Shown piece by piece: positions 1 through 6,260 of a stretch of DNA of 6,495 bases (the first letter of the stretch is position 1; every line of letters begins with the position of its first letter). Position numbers and translations under genes: made by a program. This DNA comes from Gemmatimonadaceae bacterium (lineage in GTDB: Bacteria; Gemmatimonadota; Gemmatimonadetes; Gemmatimonadales; Gemmatimonadaceae), in contig JACMLI010000503.1 of the NCBI GenBank assembly GCA_014379705.1, positions 1 through 6,495 of the forward strand, given 5' to 3'. The notes under the pieces are model-generated. The model saw only the letters and a list, made by a program, of their open reading frames with translations. It did not search any database and was not told the origin of the DNA.

Positions 1-1
1 C

Positions 2-1195
2 CGCATCCGCGAGGTGTTCGTGGTCGCGCAGGTGGCGCTTGCGCTCGTGCTGCTGGCGGCCGCCGGCCTCATGGTGCGCAGCATGTCGCGACTGGCCGCG
101 GTCCAGCCGGGATTCGATCCGCGAGGCGCGCTCTCGATGGAGTTGCCGTTGTCACGCGCGCGGTATCGCACATATGACGACGTTGCTGCCTTCTCGCGCG
201 CGTTGCTCGCAGCGCTGCAAGGCATTCCCGGGGTGAAGGTCGCGGGCATCGGATCTGGCGTACCCCTCCTCGGCATGGACGGTTGCGCTGTTGCATACGC
301 CGAAGGGCAAGCGGTCGAAGCCAACGCCGAGCCCCCCTGCGTGGGCAATGCGCTGGTCTCCGAGGGATTCCTCGAGGCGCTGGGGGTTCAGGTACGAGGG
401 CGAGGCATGTCGTGGGGAGACGTTGATGGCCTGAACGGATCGGTCGTCGTCAGTCGGGAACTGGCCGAGCGCTTCTGGCCGGGAGAGGATCCGATCGGCA
501 GGGGCATAAGGCCAAATGGACACTCGCCGCCATACTATCGGGTGGTAGGGGTCATCGAAGGTTTGCGAGCGGTAGGCCTCGAACGCGCTCCCGTAGAGGT
601 AGTGCTGTACCCGATCAAGCCCATTCCGGGTGCCCAGCTCTGGCAGCCATTGTACACACCGAGCCTCGTGATTCGGACCAACGGGGTCGATCCGATGTCC
701 ATCGTTCCGCAGGTTCGCCAGGTCGTCGCCGGTCTGGATCGGCAGGTTCCGCTGACCGGTATCCGCACGATGGAATCCATTGTGCGTGATTCCGTCGCCT
801 GGAGCCGGTTCATCATGCTGCTCCTCGGCGTCGCGGCGGGGATGGCCATCTTGCTCAGTGCCGTTGGTCTCTATGGCGTGATTTCATACCTCGTCACGCA
901 GCGTCGTTCCGAAATCGGTGTCCGAATGGCGCTCGGTGCGCGCGCATCGCAAGTGTCCGGGCAGGTGATTCGCGAGTCGCTGCAACTTGCGCTCACCGGG
1001 GTCGCGATCGGGCTGGCCGCTGCCTTCGTCGTCAATCGCCTGCTCTCGGTGTTCCTGTTCGAGACCGCGCCGTACGACCCCCTCACGTTGGGCGTGACCT
1101 CGGTGTCGCTGATCGGGGTTGCGGCGCTCGCCAGCGCCCTGCCGGCCCGACGCGCTGCCCTGGTCGCCCCGATCGAGGTGTTGCGCGACGGGTGA
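2..1195 (+). CDS. ABC transporter permease, MacB/FtsX type (ADOP-like), 3' part only
   Basis: This is the C-terminal part of an inner-membrane permease; the frame is open to the left edge, so the true start lies outside the window and the GTG at 14 is not a real start. About 397 residues are visible, roughly half of a normal ADOP/MacB duplicated permease of about 800 residues. Counting from the GTG at 14, a transmembrane helix (about 1-23) is followed by a periplasmic MacB_PCD-like region (about 25-260). An FtsX core with three predicted helices starts near residue 266 and is interrupted by the cytoplasmic loop RRSEIGVRMALGA (297-309), a hallmark of the family. The end APIEVLRDG is also typical. 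Family members work with a MacB-type ATPase in export or envelope stress, often of unknown substrate; no ATPase gene is visible here. The sigma-factor gene converges 3 nt downstream. Confidence 0.93.
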   Translation, partial: RIREVFVVAQVALALVLLAAAGLMVRSMSRLAAVQPGFDPRGALSMELPLSRARYRTYDDVAAFSRALLAALQGIPGVKVAGIGSGVPLLGMDGCAVAYAEGQAVEANAEPPCVGNALVSEGFLEALGVQVRGRGMSWGDVDGLNGSVVVSRELAERFWPGEDPIGRGIRPNGHSPPYYRVVGVIEGLRAVGLERAPVEVVLYPIKPIPGAQLWQPLYTPSLVIRTNGVDPMSIVPQVRQVVAGLDRQVPLTGIRTMESIVRDSVAWSRFIMLLLGVAAGMAILLSAVGLYGVISYLVTQRRSEIGVRMALGARASQVSGQVIRESLQLALTGVAIGLAAAFVVNRLLSVFLFETAPYDPLTLGVTSVSLIGVAALASALPARRAALVAPIEVLRDG

Positions 1196-1198
1196 AGC

Positions 1199-2449
1199 CT
1201 AACGATGCAGGCGTTCCCGCGCGTGCTGCAGGAAGCGACGCACGGCGGGGTCTCGTTCGAGTCCGATGGCGAGGGCGTAGGCGGCGCGGGCACCCGCGGT
1301 GTCGCCCATCCGCGCAAGGACTTCGGCGCGTGCTTCCCACCACGGCTGGTACTGCGCGAGGCGCGCATCCGTGGCCAGTGTGTCGAGCTCCAGGAGCGCC
1401 TCCGCGGGACCCTTCAGCTCGCCGATGGCGAGGGCGCGATTCAACGCCACGACCGGCGAACCGGTGATGGCGAGCAGTCCGTCGTGCAACCGCACGATAT
1501 CGGCCCAGTTCGACGCGCCCATGGCCAGGCGGTGCACGTGCGCCGACTGCAGCGCGCCCTCGAGCTGATATCGTCCGATGGCTCCTGACGTGGCGGCGCG
1601 CCGCAGCAGCGCTTCGGCCTCCGCGATCATGCGCCAATCCCACGTCGCGGCATCCTGGCGGTCGAGCGGGACAAACTCCCCTGCCTCATCGCGCCGTGCC
1701 GCGCGCCGCGCCTCGGCGTGCAGCACGAGCGCCAGGAGACCCATCGCTTCCGGTTCATCGGGAAGGAGCTCCACGAGGAGGCGTGCGAGGAAAAACGCCT
1801 CGCCCGTCAGGTGGCGCCTGATGGCGTCCGTGCCGCGGGGATCGGTCCAGCCCTCCGTGAAAGTCGCGTAGACGGCGTCGAGCACGGCATCGACGCGGGC
1901 GGGAAGCTCCTCGGGCTCCGGGATGCGGAACGGAATGCCGGCCTCGCGGATGCGGATCTTCGCGCGCACGAGGCGTTTGCTCATCGCCGCAGGCGACAGG
2001 AGGAAGGGTGGGGCGATCGCCTTCGCGTCGAGCCCAACGACGACTTGCAGCATGAGGGGCGCGCGCACCGCGGCCTCGATGGCCGGGTGCGCACACGCGA
2101 ACATCAGCGCGAGGCGTCGATCGGGGATGCCGGGGAGTTCGGCGTGGGTCTCGAGTCCCTCGGCGAGGATGGCGAGTTCGCGTGCGGCGGTGTCGTGCGT
2201 GCCCTGTCGCCGGTCGAGGTCCATCTGACGCCGGCGTGCCACGGTCAGGAGCCAGGCTTCGGGATTGTCCGGTGGGCCCCGCGTGGGCCACTCGATGAGG
2301 GCAGCGGCGAAGGCCTCGGAGAGGGCATCCTCCGCCGCCGCGACGTCGCGCGTGCGGGCGGCGAGGAAGGCGACCAGCTTGCCGTAGCTGCGACGCGCGA
2401 CGGCGTCGGCGACCTCCCTCGCCTCCGGCGCAAGCGACTCGTCAGGCAG
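1199..2449 (-). CDS. ECF42-type RNA polymerase sigma factor with C-terminal TPR-like domain
   Basis: This sigma factor directs RNA polymerase to a small regulon. From the proposed CTG start at 2449 it has 416 residues, about twice a minimal ECF and normal for the ECF42 group. A sigma-2 region (about 20-85) contains PDNPEAWLLTVARRR (60-74). A sigma-4 region (about 110-175) contains DRRLALMFACAHP (110-122) and MSKRLVRAKIRIREAGIPF (156-174). The remaining roughly 240 residues are the helical TPR-like extension, including SPVVALNRALAIGE and a closing ARAAYALAIGLERDP repeat. The group is known to sit beside DGPF proteins, as here. The start is odd: no ATG, GTG or TTG occurs in frame between the TTG at 2608 and the homologous core. 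The TTG would add 53 residues that only reread the reductase gene in another frame. CTG at 2449 gives the natural-looking N-terminus L/M-P-D-E-S and overlaps the reductase stop by 8 nt, suggesting coupled translation. The family call is firm; the start is not. Confidence 0.9.
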   Translation of the reverse strand: MPDESLAPEAREVADAVARRSYGKLVAFLAARTRDVAAAEDALSEAFAAALIEWPTRGPPDNPEAWLLTVARRRQMDLDRRQGTHDTAARELAILAEGLETHAELPGIPDRRLALMFACAHPAIEAAVRAPLMLQVVVGLDAKAIAPPFLLSPAAMSKRLVRAKIRIREAGIPFRIPEPEELPARVDAVLDAVYATFTEGWTDPRGTDAIRRHLTGEAFFLARLLVELLPDEPEAMGLLALVLHAEARRAARRDEAGEFVPLDRQDAATWDWRMIAEAEALLRRAATSGAIGRYQLEGALQSAHVHRLAMGASNWADIVRLHDGLLAITGSPVVALNRALAIGELKGPAEALLELDTLATDARLAQYQPWWEARAEVLARMGDTAGARAAYALAIGLERDPAVRRFLQHARERLHR

Positions 2450-3005
2450 GAGCGTACCAGGTGACCACGTGGCCGTTGGTGAATGCTCGCGAGCGCACCG
2501 TGCGCAGCCGGAGTGGCGCCGGGATGTCCCCGAACATGTGGCGCCCGTTGCCGAGGAGGATCGGGATGGTGACGACCTGAAACTCGTCGACGAGCCCGGC
2601 CTGGGCAAGTTGCGACACGATCGAGCCGCTGCCTAACGTGGCGATGTCTGGCCCGGGGGCCGCCTTGAGCCGGCGCACGGCGGCCAGCAGGTCACCGGAG
2701 ATGAGGTGCGTGTTGTTCCACGTCGCCTCCGTCAGCGTGCGCGACGCGACGTGCTTGGGCATCCGGTTCATGCCCTCGGCGACGACGGGCATGGCCGCCT
2801 TCGCGGCAGGTGTCGGCCAGTATGAACGCATCATCTCATAGGTCTTGCGGCCCATGAGCAACTGGCCGTCACCGCTCGCGTTGCCTGAGACGAACGCGCT
2901 CCACTCCGGGTCCCCGGAGGAATCGTGCGTCCAGCTGACGTCATCCTTTTCGTCGGCGAAGAAGCCGTCGAGGGAGGCGGAGAAGAAGGAAGAGATTCGT
3001 GGCAT
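2442..3005 (-). CDS. Dihydrofolate reductase family protein (RibD C-terminal domain type)
   Basis: This is a cytoplasmic protein of 187 residues, the usual length for stand-alone RibD_C/FolA-like reductases (COG0262). Visible family motifs are an N-terminal strand with SASLDGFFAD (9-18), LLMGRKTYEMM (49-59), an ATLGSGSIVSQLAQAGLVDE stretch (122-141) forming the nucleotide-binding turn, and VTIPILLGNGRHMF (145-158). These point to an NAD(P)H-dependent reductase fold; the substrate is unknown, and true folate reduction should not be assumed because most such paralogues are uncharacterised. The ATG at 3005 is chosen because homology begins there and a GAGGA ribosome site lies 7 nt upstream; the open frame extends to 3314, but that part rereads the DGPF gene. 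It lies 37 nt after the DGPF gene and overlaps the sigma-factor gene, so the three are probably one operon. One Leu codon near residue 124 is TTA, rare in such GC-rich DNA, and lies inside the repeated word CGTTAGG. Confidence 0.9.
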   Translation of the reverse strand: MPRISSFFSASLDGFFADEKDDVSWTHDSSGDPEWSAFVSGNASGDGQLLMGRKTYEMMRSYWPTPAAKAAMPVVAEGMNRMPKHVASRTLTEATWNNTHLISGDLLAAVRRLKAAPGPDIATLGSGSIVSQLAQAGLVDEFQVVTIPILLGNGRHMFGDIPAPLRLRTVRSRAFTNGHVVTWYAPA

Positions 3006-3012
3006 GAACGGA

Positions 3013-3017
3013 TCCTC
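3013..3017 (-). promoter_or_regulatory. Ribosome binding site of the reductase gene
   Basis: GAGGA on the minus strand lies 7 nt before the ATG at 3005. It decides the start of the reductase gene against the much longer open frame that runs back to 3314. Confidence 0.7.
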
Positions 3018-3042
3018 GTGGTGTTGTGGGACCGGTGGGGCG

Positions 3043-3393
3043 TCAGAGCGGATCGCGGACGGGGCGCACTTCGACGGTGCCGTGCAGCGCGGTCGGGCAG
3101 CGGGCGGCCCAGGCGATCGCGGCGTCGAGGTCGGGAACTTCGATGAGGTGGTACCCACCGAGTTGTTCCCTGGACTCGGCGTAGGGACCGTCGAGCACCT
3201 GGGTCTTTCCGTCGATGACGCGGACGCTGGTGGCCGTGGTGGTCGGCTTGAGGGCGTTCTGGCTGACGAGGACACCGGCCTGTGCCATGGCGTCGACATA
3301 GGCGCGATACGCACCGAACCAGCGCTCGACTTCGTCTGGCGGGATGGAGGGGAACTCGGCTTCCTTGACGTAGTTCAGCAGCATGAACTGCAT
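3043..3393 (-). CDS. YCII-related DGPF-domain protein
   Basis: A small cytoplasmic protein of 116 residues with the dimeric alpha-beta fold of the YCII family. It opens with MQFMLLNYVKEAE, has an amphipathic helix (about 20-40) and carries the defining motif DGPYAESREQLGGY (68-81), followed by the usual strand and helix HLIEVPDLDAAIAWAARCP (82-100). No enzymatic activity is securely known for DGPF proteins. They are the standard genomic partners and proposed targets of ECF42-type sigma factors, which fits the gene 0.6 kb downstream. It is the first gene of the probable operon, with the reductase starting 37 nt after its stop. The ATG at 3393 is the only plausible start apart from an in-frame ATG at 3384; a TGA closes the frame at 3454-3456. 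Neither ATG has a good ribosome site close by; an AAAGGAG at 3457-3463 lies too far upstream to serve. Confidence 0.93.
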   Translation of the reverse strand: MQFMLLNYVKEAEFPSIPPDEVERWFGAYRAYVDAMAQAGVLVSQNALKPTTTATSVRVIDGKTQVLDGPYAESREQLGGYHLIEVPDLDAAIAWAARCPTALHGTVEVRPVRDPL

Positions 3394-3463
3394 TTGGGGA
3401 CCGGTGGACGGGTGGACAGATGGAGGGCGCGTGGACGACGGACGATTGTTCCCTCACTCCTTT

Positions 3464-3490
3464 GTCGGGTGGCGCTGGCCGAAAGGGACA
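3464..3490 (-). promoter_or_regulatory. Possible ECF-type promoter upstream of the DGPF gene
   Basis: On the minus strand TGTCCC (3485-3490) is followed after 17 nt by CGAC (3464-3467), about 70 nt before the DGPF start. From memory, ECF42 promoters described in Streptomyces have TGTCGA at -35 and CG(A/T)C at -10, so the -10 element fits and four of six -35 bases fit. Chance matches of this quality are common, so this is only a lead for autoregulation. Confidence 0.2.
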
Positions 3491-3491
3491 C

Positions 3492-3513
3492 CGCACCGGC
3501 TTTCACCGGTGCG
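3492..3513. repeat. 8-bp inverted repeat (hairpin) between the GH130 and DGPF genes
   Basis: CGCACCGG (3492-3499) and CCGGTGCG (3506-3513) are perfectly complementary around the 6-nt loop CTTTCA. The stem is GC-rich and stable in RNA from either strand. No T-run follows on the minus strand, so a classic intrinsic terminator is not supported. It could be a processing or attenuation structure, or an operator, since it lies just upstream of the candidate promoter for the DGPF operon. Confidence 0.5.
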
Positions 3514-3518
3514 ACGAG

Positions 3519-3583
3519 TGCTCAGCCGATGGTGCGCTTCCCCAGGGACTCGAACATCGCCGCTTCGGGAGCTGGGCTGAGCA
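3519..3583. repeat. 9-bp inverted repeat enclosing 47 nt
   Basis: TGCTCAGCC (3519-3527) pairs perfectly with GGCTGAGCA (3575-3583). The interior can also form a small CGATG/CATCG stem (3527-3531 with 3555-3559), sharing one base with the outer arm. It sits directly upstream of the other hairpin in the same spacer, within the presumed 3' flank of the GH130 gene and far upstream of the DGPF gene. It does not fold as a tRNA and matches no structured RNA I recognise. Confidence 0.4.
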
Positions 3584-3589
3584 ATGATT

Positions 3590-3599
3590 GTTGCGCAAC
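3590..3599. repeat. 10-bp perfect palindrome downstream of the GH130 gene
   Basis: GTTGCGCAAC is fully self-complementary and lies 27 nt beyond the GH130 stop. The half-site GTTGC/GCAAC recurs with wider spacing at 6261-6284. It may be a protein-binding site or a chance palindrome. Confidence 0.25.
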
Positions 3600-3625
3600 T
3601 CCGCGGTGCATCCGGCAGTAAAGCG

Positions 3626-4735
3626 TTAGCGGCGACGAATGGCGGGATCCCAGACGGCGACGCCGACGCGCGAATCCGCGGTACCGTAGTAGAGGTACCA
3701 GCGCCCCTTGAAGGGGACGAGGGCTTCCACAAACGTCGTCCCTTCCTTGTACTGCCCCGTCTTCTCGTACGGTTCGGTCGGCCGAATGAAGGGCTCATCG
3801 AGCCGCCCAATGAGCTTGAGTGGATTGCGGGCATCAAAGAGGGCCTGGCCTCCCGTGTACACGCGCGCGGGGAGCGAGGAATCGCCGTAGGTGTTGCTGT
3901 TGCCGGCGTTGTAGAGCATCACGATGCCATGTTGCGTGAGCAGCGGCGGCGGTCCGGCCTCCACGAGCCACGAATCGAAGTAGCCGGGGCGCGGGGACAG
4001 GACGCGCAGCGGCCGGCCATCGAGGTCCTCCATGGGCGTCCAACGAATCAAGTCATCCGACGTCGCGATCATGACGTGCGGGACGTTGAAGTACATCCAG
4101 TACTTCCCGTTCACTTTTGTCGCGACCAGCCTATCCCCAACGACGCGGGCGAGGATCGCGCCCGACTTCGTCTCCATGTCCAGGTACTTGCCCTTTGCCA
4201 CGCTCGCGAAGGCGGGCCCATGCTTGGTCCAGCGAATCAGGTCGCGCGACGTCGCCACGGCAAGGCGAGGCACCTTCCGATTCCACTGTGTGTACGTGAC
4301 GACGTAGCGGCCGTCCTCGGCCTCGACGAGGCGCGGATCCTCGACGCCTCCCGGCCACTCGTTCTGCTGCTGCGCGTCGCGCTCGGGAGCCAGCACGGGA
4401 GCGGAGCGACGCGTGAAGTGCAGGCCGTCGCTGCTCTCCGCGAGTCCCAGTCTCGAGGTGTGACCGCCGATGATCGCGTCGCCGCTCGCATCCTCGGCGC
4501 GGTAGAGCATGACGACCTTCCCGTTGCGCACGATCGCCGCTGGATTGAAGGTCGCGAACTCCTCCCAGCGCACGCTCTTCTGGTCGATGAGCGATCGGTA
4601 CGTGGCCGGCCCGCCCGGCGAGATCACCGGGTTGGCCGCGGCGGGCTTGGTGAAGGGGCCGAACACCCATGCCGGCTGTTGTGCCGCGACAGGGGTCGCA
4701 GCCAGGACCAACAGGGTGGCGAAGGCGCGTCGCAC
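3626..4735 (-). CDS. Secreted glycoside hydrolase family 130-type protein (mannosidase or mannoside phosphorylase class)
   Basis: A 369-residue exported enzyme with a five-bladed beta-propeller fold expected from family GH130. A short signal peptide (1-19, cut near AQQ) ends in VAAQQ. Family motifs follow in order: NPVISPGG (35-42), FNPAAIVRNGKVVMLYRAED (63-82), GVEDPRLVEAEDGRYVVTYT (130-149), AGPPPLLTQHGIVMLYNAGN (260-279), and FVEALVPFKGRWYLYYGTAD (335-354). The Asp in EDPR (133) corresponds to the catalytic acid of GH130. GH130 includes cytoplasmic beta-mannoside phosphorylases and secreted beta-1,2-mannosidases that lack the phosphate-binding residues. Export argues for the hydrolase side or an action in the periplasm, but I cannot settle this by eye, nor the substrate. 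The start is a GTG immediately after the TAG of the DoxX-like gene, with GGAG 12 nt upstream, so translation is probably coupled. The stop is TAA. Confidence 0.88.
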   Translation of the reverse strand: MRRAFATLLVLAATPVAAQQPAWVFGPFTKPAAANPVISPGGPATYRSLIDQKSVRWEEFATFNPAAIVRNGKVVMLYRAEDASGDAIIGGHTSRLGLAESSDGLHFTRRSAPVLAPERDAQQQNEWPGGVEDPRLVEAEDGRYVVTYTQWNRKVPRLAVATSRDLIRWTKHGPAFASVAKGKYLDMETKSGAILARVVGDRLVATKVNGKYWMYFNVPHVMIATSDDLIRWTPMEDLDGRPLRVLSPRPGYFDSWLVEAGPPPLLTQHGIVMLYNAGNSNTYGDSSLPARVYTGGQALFDARNPLKLIGRLDEPFIRPTEPYEKTGQYKEGTTFVEALVPFKGRWYLYYGTADSRVGVAVWDPAIRRR

Positions 4736-6055
4736 CTAACGATTGTACTCCGAGAGCCAGTGGAACTGGCGCTCCGCGAGCTGGAAGTGGCGATTCGACC
4801 TGACGAGCTCCACGTAGACCGAGTCGCTGCGGATCTTCGCCCACAGGCGCGCCGAGTTGCTGTCGGGCACGTCGTAGCGGGCGTGGAACATGTAGGTGCT
4901 GTCGAAGCGCACGGAGGTCTTCCACAGGGCCATCGTCTTCGTCGCGGTGTCGGCCCTGTAACGGAAGTAGCCGCGGCGATAGCGACGCCAGAACAGGGTG
5001 TCCTGGGTGGCGACGCTCCCCTGAAGGTTGTTGTCGATGATGACGTCGCGCCAGCGCAGGGAGTCGGTGGTGGTGATCGGGATCGTATCCCCGTTCACCA
5101 CGAAGAGTCGCACGTCATAGACGCCCGCGGCGATCGGCACCGCCGGGACCACCACCGCGACCTGCTTCGCCCGCTGCCAGCCGCCGTAGAACGGCATGAT
5201 CAGGATCGAGAAGATCAGCGCCGACTTGAGGACGAGGCGACCGATGTGGAAGCGCCGGTCGGTATACGGGGGATCGTAAAGGTGGGTCGGGGGCGACGCC
5301 TGGTTGAAGGCGAGGAAGCGCAGGAGCCGGGGCGCGTCGAGGGCGAGGAGGAAGGAACAGGCGAGCAGGAGGTGCGACGCAAAGATCTTGACGGGGACGT
5401 CATAGCTCAGGTTGATCATGACGACGTTGAGGAACGCCCCGGCTGCGGCCATCAGGCCCAAGGTCACGGTGCGTCGCGGCAGGAGGAGGAGGCCCGCGAC
5501 GGTCTCGGCGATGCCGGAGAAGACCTGGTACTGGGTGGAGTACCCGATGAAGAGCCACGAGAAGCGCATCGGCAGGAAATCGCCCAACGGTGTCGCCAGC
5601 TGGCTCAGCGTGGGGAACGCCATCTGCAGTGCGAAGATCTTGATGATGCCGTAGCTCAGCGCGAACATCGCGATGTAGTAGCGCGTCACGGTGCGGAGCC
5701 AGTACCCAAGGCGCGGGTAGCTTTCCCGCCGCCGGTCGAGGAGGCTCCAGGCCACGGTGCCGATGATCGCGATCGAGAGGAAGAGCCAGAGCTGCGCCCA
5801 CGACCACGAGGTGTCGCCACTGCCGTTAGGCAGCACGAGTTCGTCGCGCACGTGCCAGAAGCGCCTGTTGGTGAGTTGCACCGCCCAGTTCACCGCCTGG
5901 GAGTACCAGCCCGACACGAAGCCCATGCCGGGGATGCGCGCGATCCAGTTCCATGGCGCGATCTGCAGTCCCAGATAGATGAAGAAGAAACGGAAGAGCA
6001 CGCGCTGCCACACGGGCCAGCGGGAAGACGCAGCGGTCTGGACAGGATGGCTCAC
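4736..6055 (-). CDS. DoxX-like integral membrane protein with C-terminal extracytoplasmic-type domain
   Basis: From the GTG at 6055 this is 439 residues, far longer than a minimal DoxX protein of about 130-150. Hydrophobic segments lie at about 17-37, 86-104, 124-145, 166-192, 197-215, 222-239 and 276-292. The core (about 125-240) has the DoxX-like pattern YGIIKIFALQMAFP, then LGDFLPM, GYSTQYQVFSGIAETVAGLL, LLPRRTVTLG and NLSYDVPVKIFASHLLL. After the last helix comes a soluble region (about 300-439) rich in strands and aromatic or charged residues, with no motif I recognise. Function is unknown; DoxX relatives are tied to quinone or thiol redox chemistry, which is only suggestive here. A farther GTG at 6199 has a better ribosome site (GGAG, 7 nt away), but the added 48 codons include ATA, TTA, AGA and CTA, rare in this DNA, so 6055 is preferred. 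The GH130 gene follows without a gap. Confidence 0.85.
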   Translation of the reverse strand: MSHPVQTAASSRWPVWQRVLFRFFFIYLGLQIAPWNWIARIPGMGFVSGWYSQAVNWAVQLTNRRFWHVRDELVLPNGSGDTSWSWAQLWLFLSIAIIGTVAWSLLDRRRESYPRLGYWLRTVTRYYIAMFALSYGIIKIFALQMAFPTLSQLATPLGDFLPMRFSWLFIGYSTQYQVFSGIAETVAGLLLLPRRTVTLGLMAAAGAFLNVVMINLSYDVPVKIFASHLLLACSFLLALDAPRLLRFLAFNQASPPTHLYDPPYTDRRFHIGRLVLKSALIFSILIMPFYGGWQRAKQVAVVVPAVPIAAGVYDVRLFVVNGDTIPITTTDSLRWRDVIIDNNLQGSVATQDTLFWRRYRRGYFRYRADTATKTMALWKTSVRFDSTYMFHARYDVPDSNSARLWAKIRSDSVYVELVRSNRHFQLAERQFHWLSEYNR

Positions 6056-6260
6056 GACACGGGGGTTGGACGGTCTCGGGCCTTGTAGCGGCGCCGATAG
6101 TCTGGAGCCCGAACGCGAAGCGGGTAAGCCGCCGAGCCTGGCTATTTCGCGCCGGCTCGTCTTCGGGATCCCACCACAATCGGCGCGTACGCCCGGCACG
6201 CGATAACTCCATGCGGGTCCGCCGTTTGACTACTGGTGTCGCTCGCTGGGAGGGGGAGGT

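Noticed and set aside
1196..1198. A bidirectional terminator between the convergent permease and sigma-factor genes.
   Set aside because: Only 3 nt separate the stops, and I see no stem with a T-run in the adjoining coding ends.
1718..2464. A 248-codon plus-strand open frame opposite the sigma factor.
   Set aside because: Low-complexity antisense shadow of a gene with strong family motifs on the other strand.
2442..3314. A 290-codon version of the reductase starting at 3314.
   Set aside because: The first 103 codons reread the DGPF gene in another frame; homology and a ribosome site place the start at 3005.
3522..3557. An 11-codon ORF on the minus strand, MFESLGKRTIG, as a possible leader peptide.
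   Set aside because: It has no ribosome binding site, its length is within chance expectation, and it shows no attenuation-like codon run or clear downstream terminator.
3528..3574. A tRNA-like segment: the minus strand has GTTCGAGTCCC (3545-3555) followed further on by CACCA.
   Set aside because: The bases flanking the T-loop-like motif do not pair as a T-stem, and no matching acceptor stem or anticodon arm is found. A decayed tRNA fragment is possible but not supported.
3584..6088. An 834-codon open frame on the plus strand covering the whole GH130 and most of the DoxX-like gene.
   Set aside because: It is exactly codon-aligned antisense to both genes, which share one minus-strand frame. 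Stops there require TTA, CTA or TCA in the sense genes, codons rare in GC-rich DNA. Its translation is low-complexity (Arg, Glu, Val, Asp, His, Gly) and resembles no family, while the minus strand encodes clear domains.
6056..6199. A 48-residue N-terminal extension of the DoxX-like protein from the GTG at 6199, which has a good GGAG site.
   Set aside because: The extension uses codons rare in this DNA (ATA, TTA, AGA, CTA), has no domain features, and the membrane protein begins sensibly at the GTG at 6055. Kept as an alternative only.
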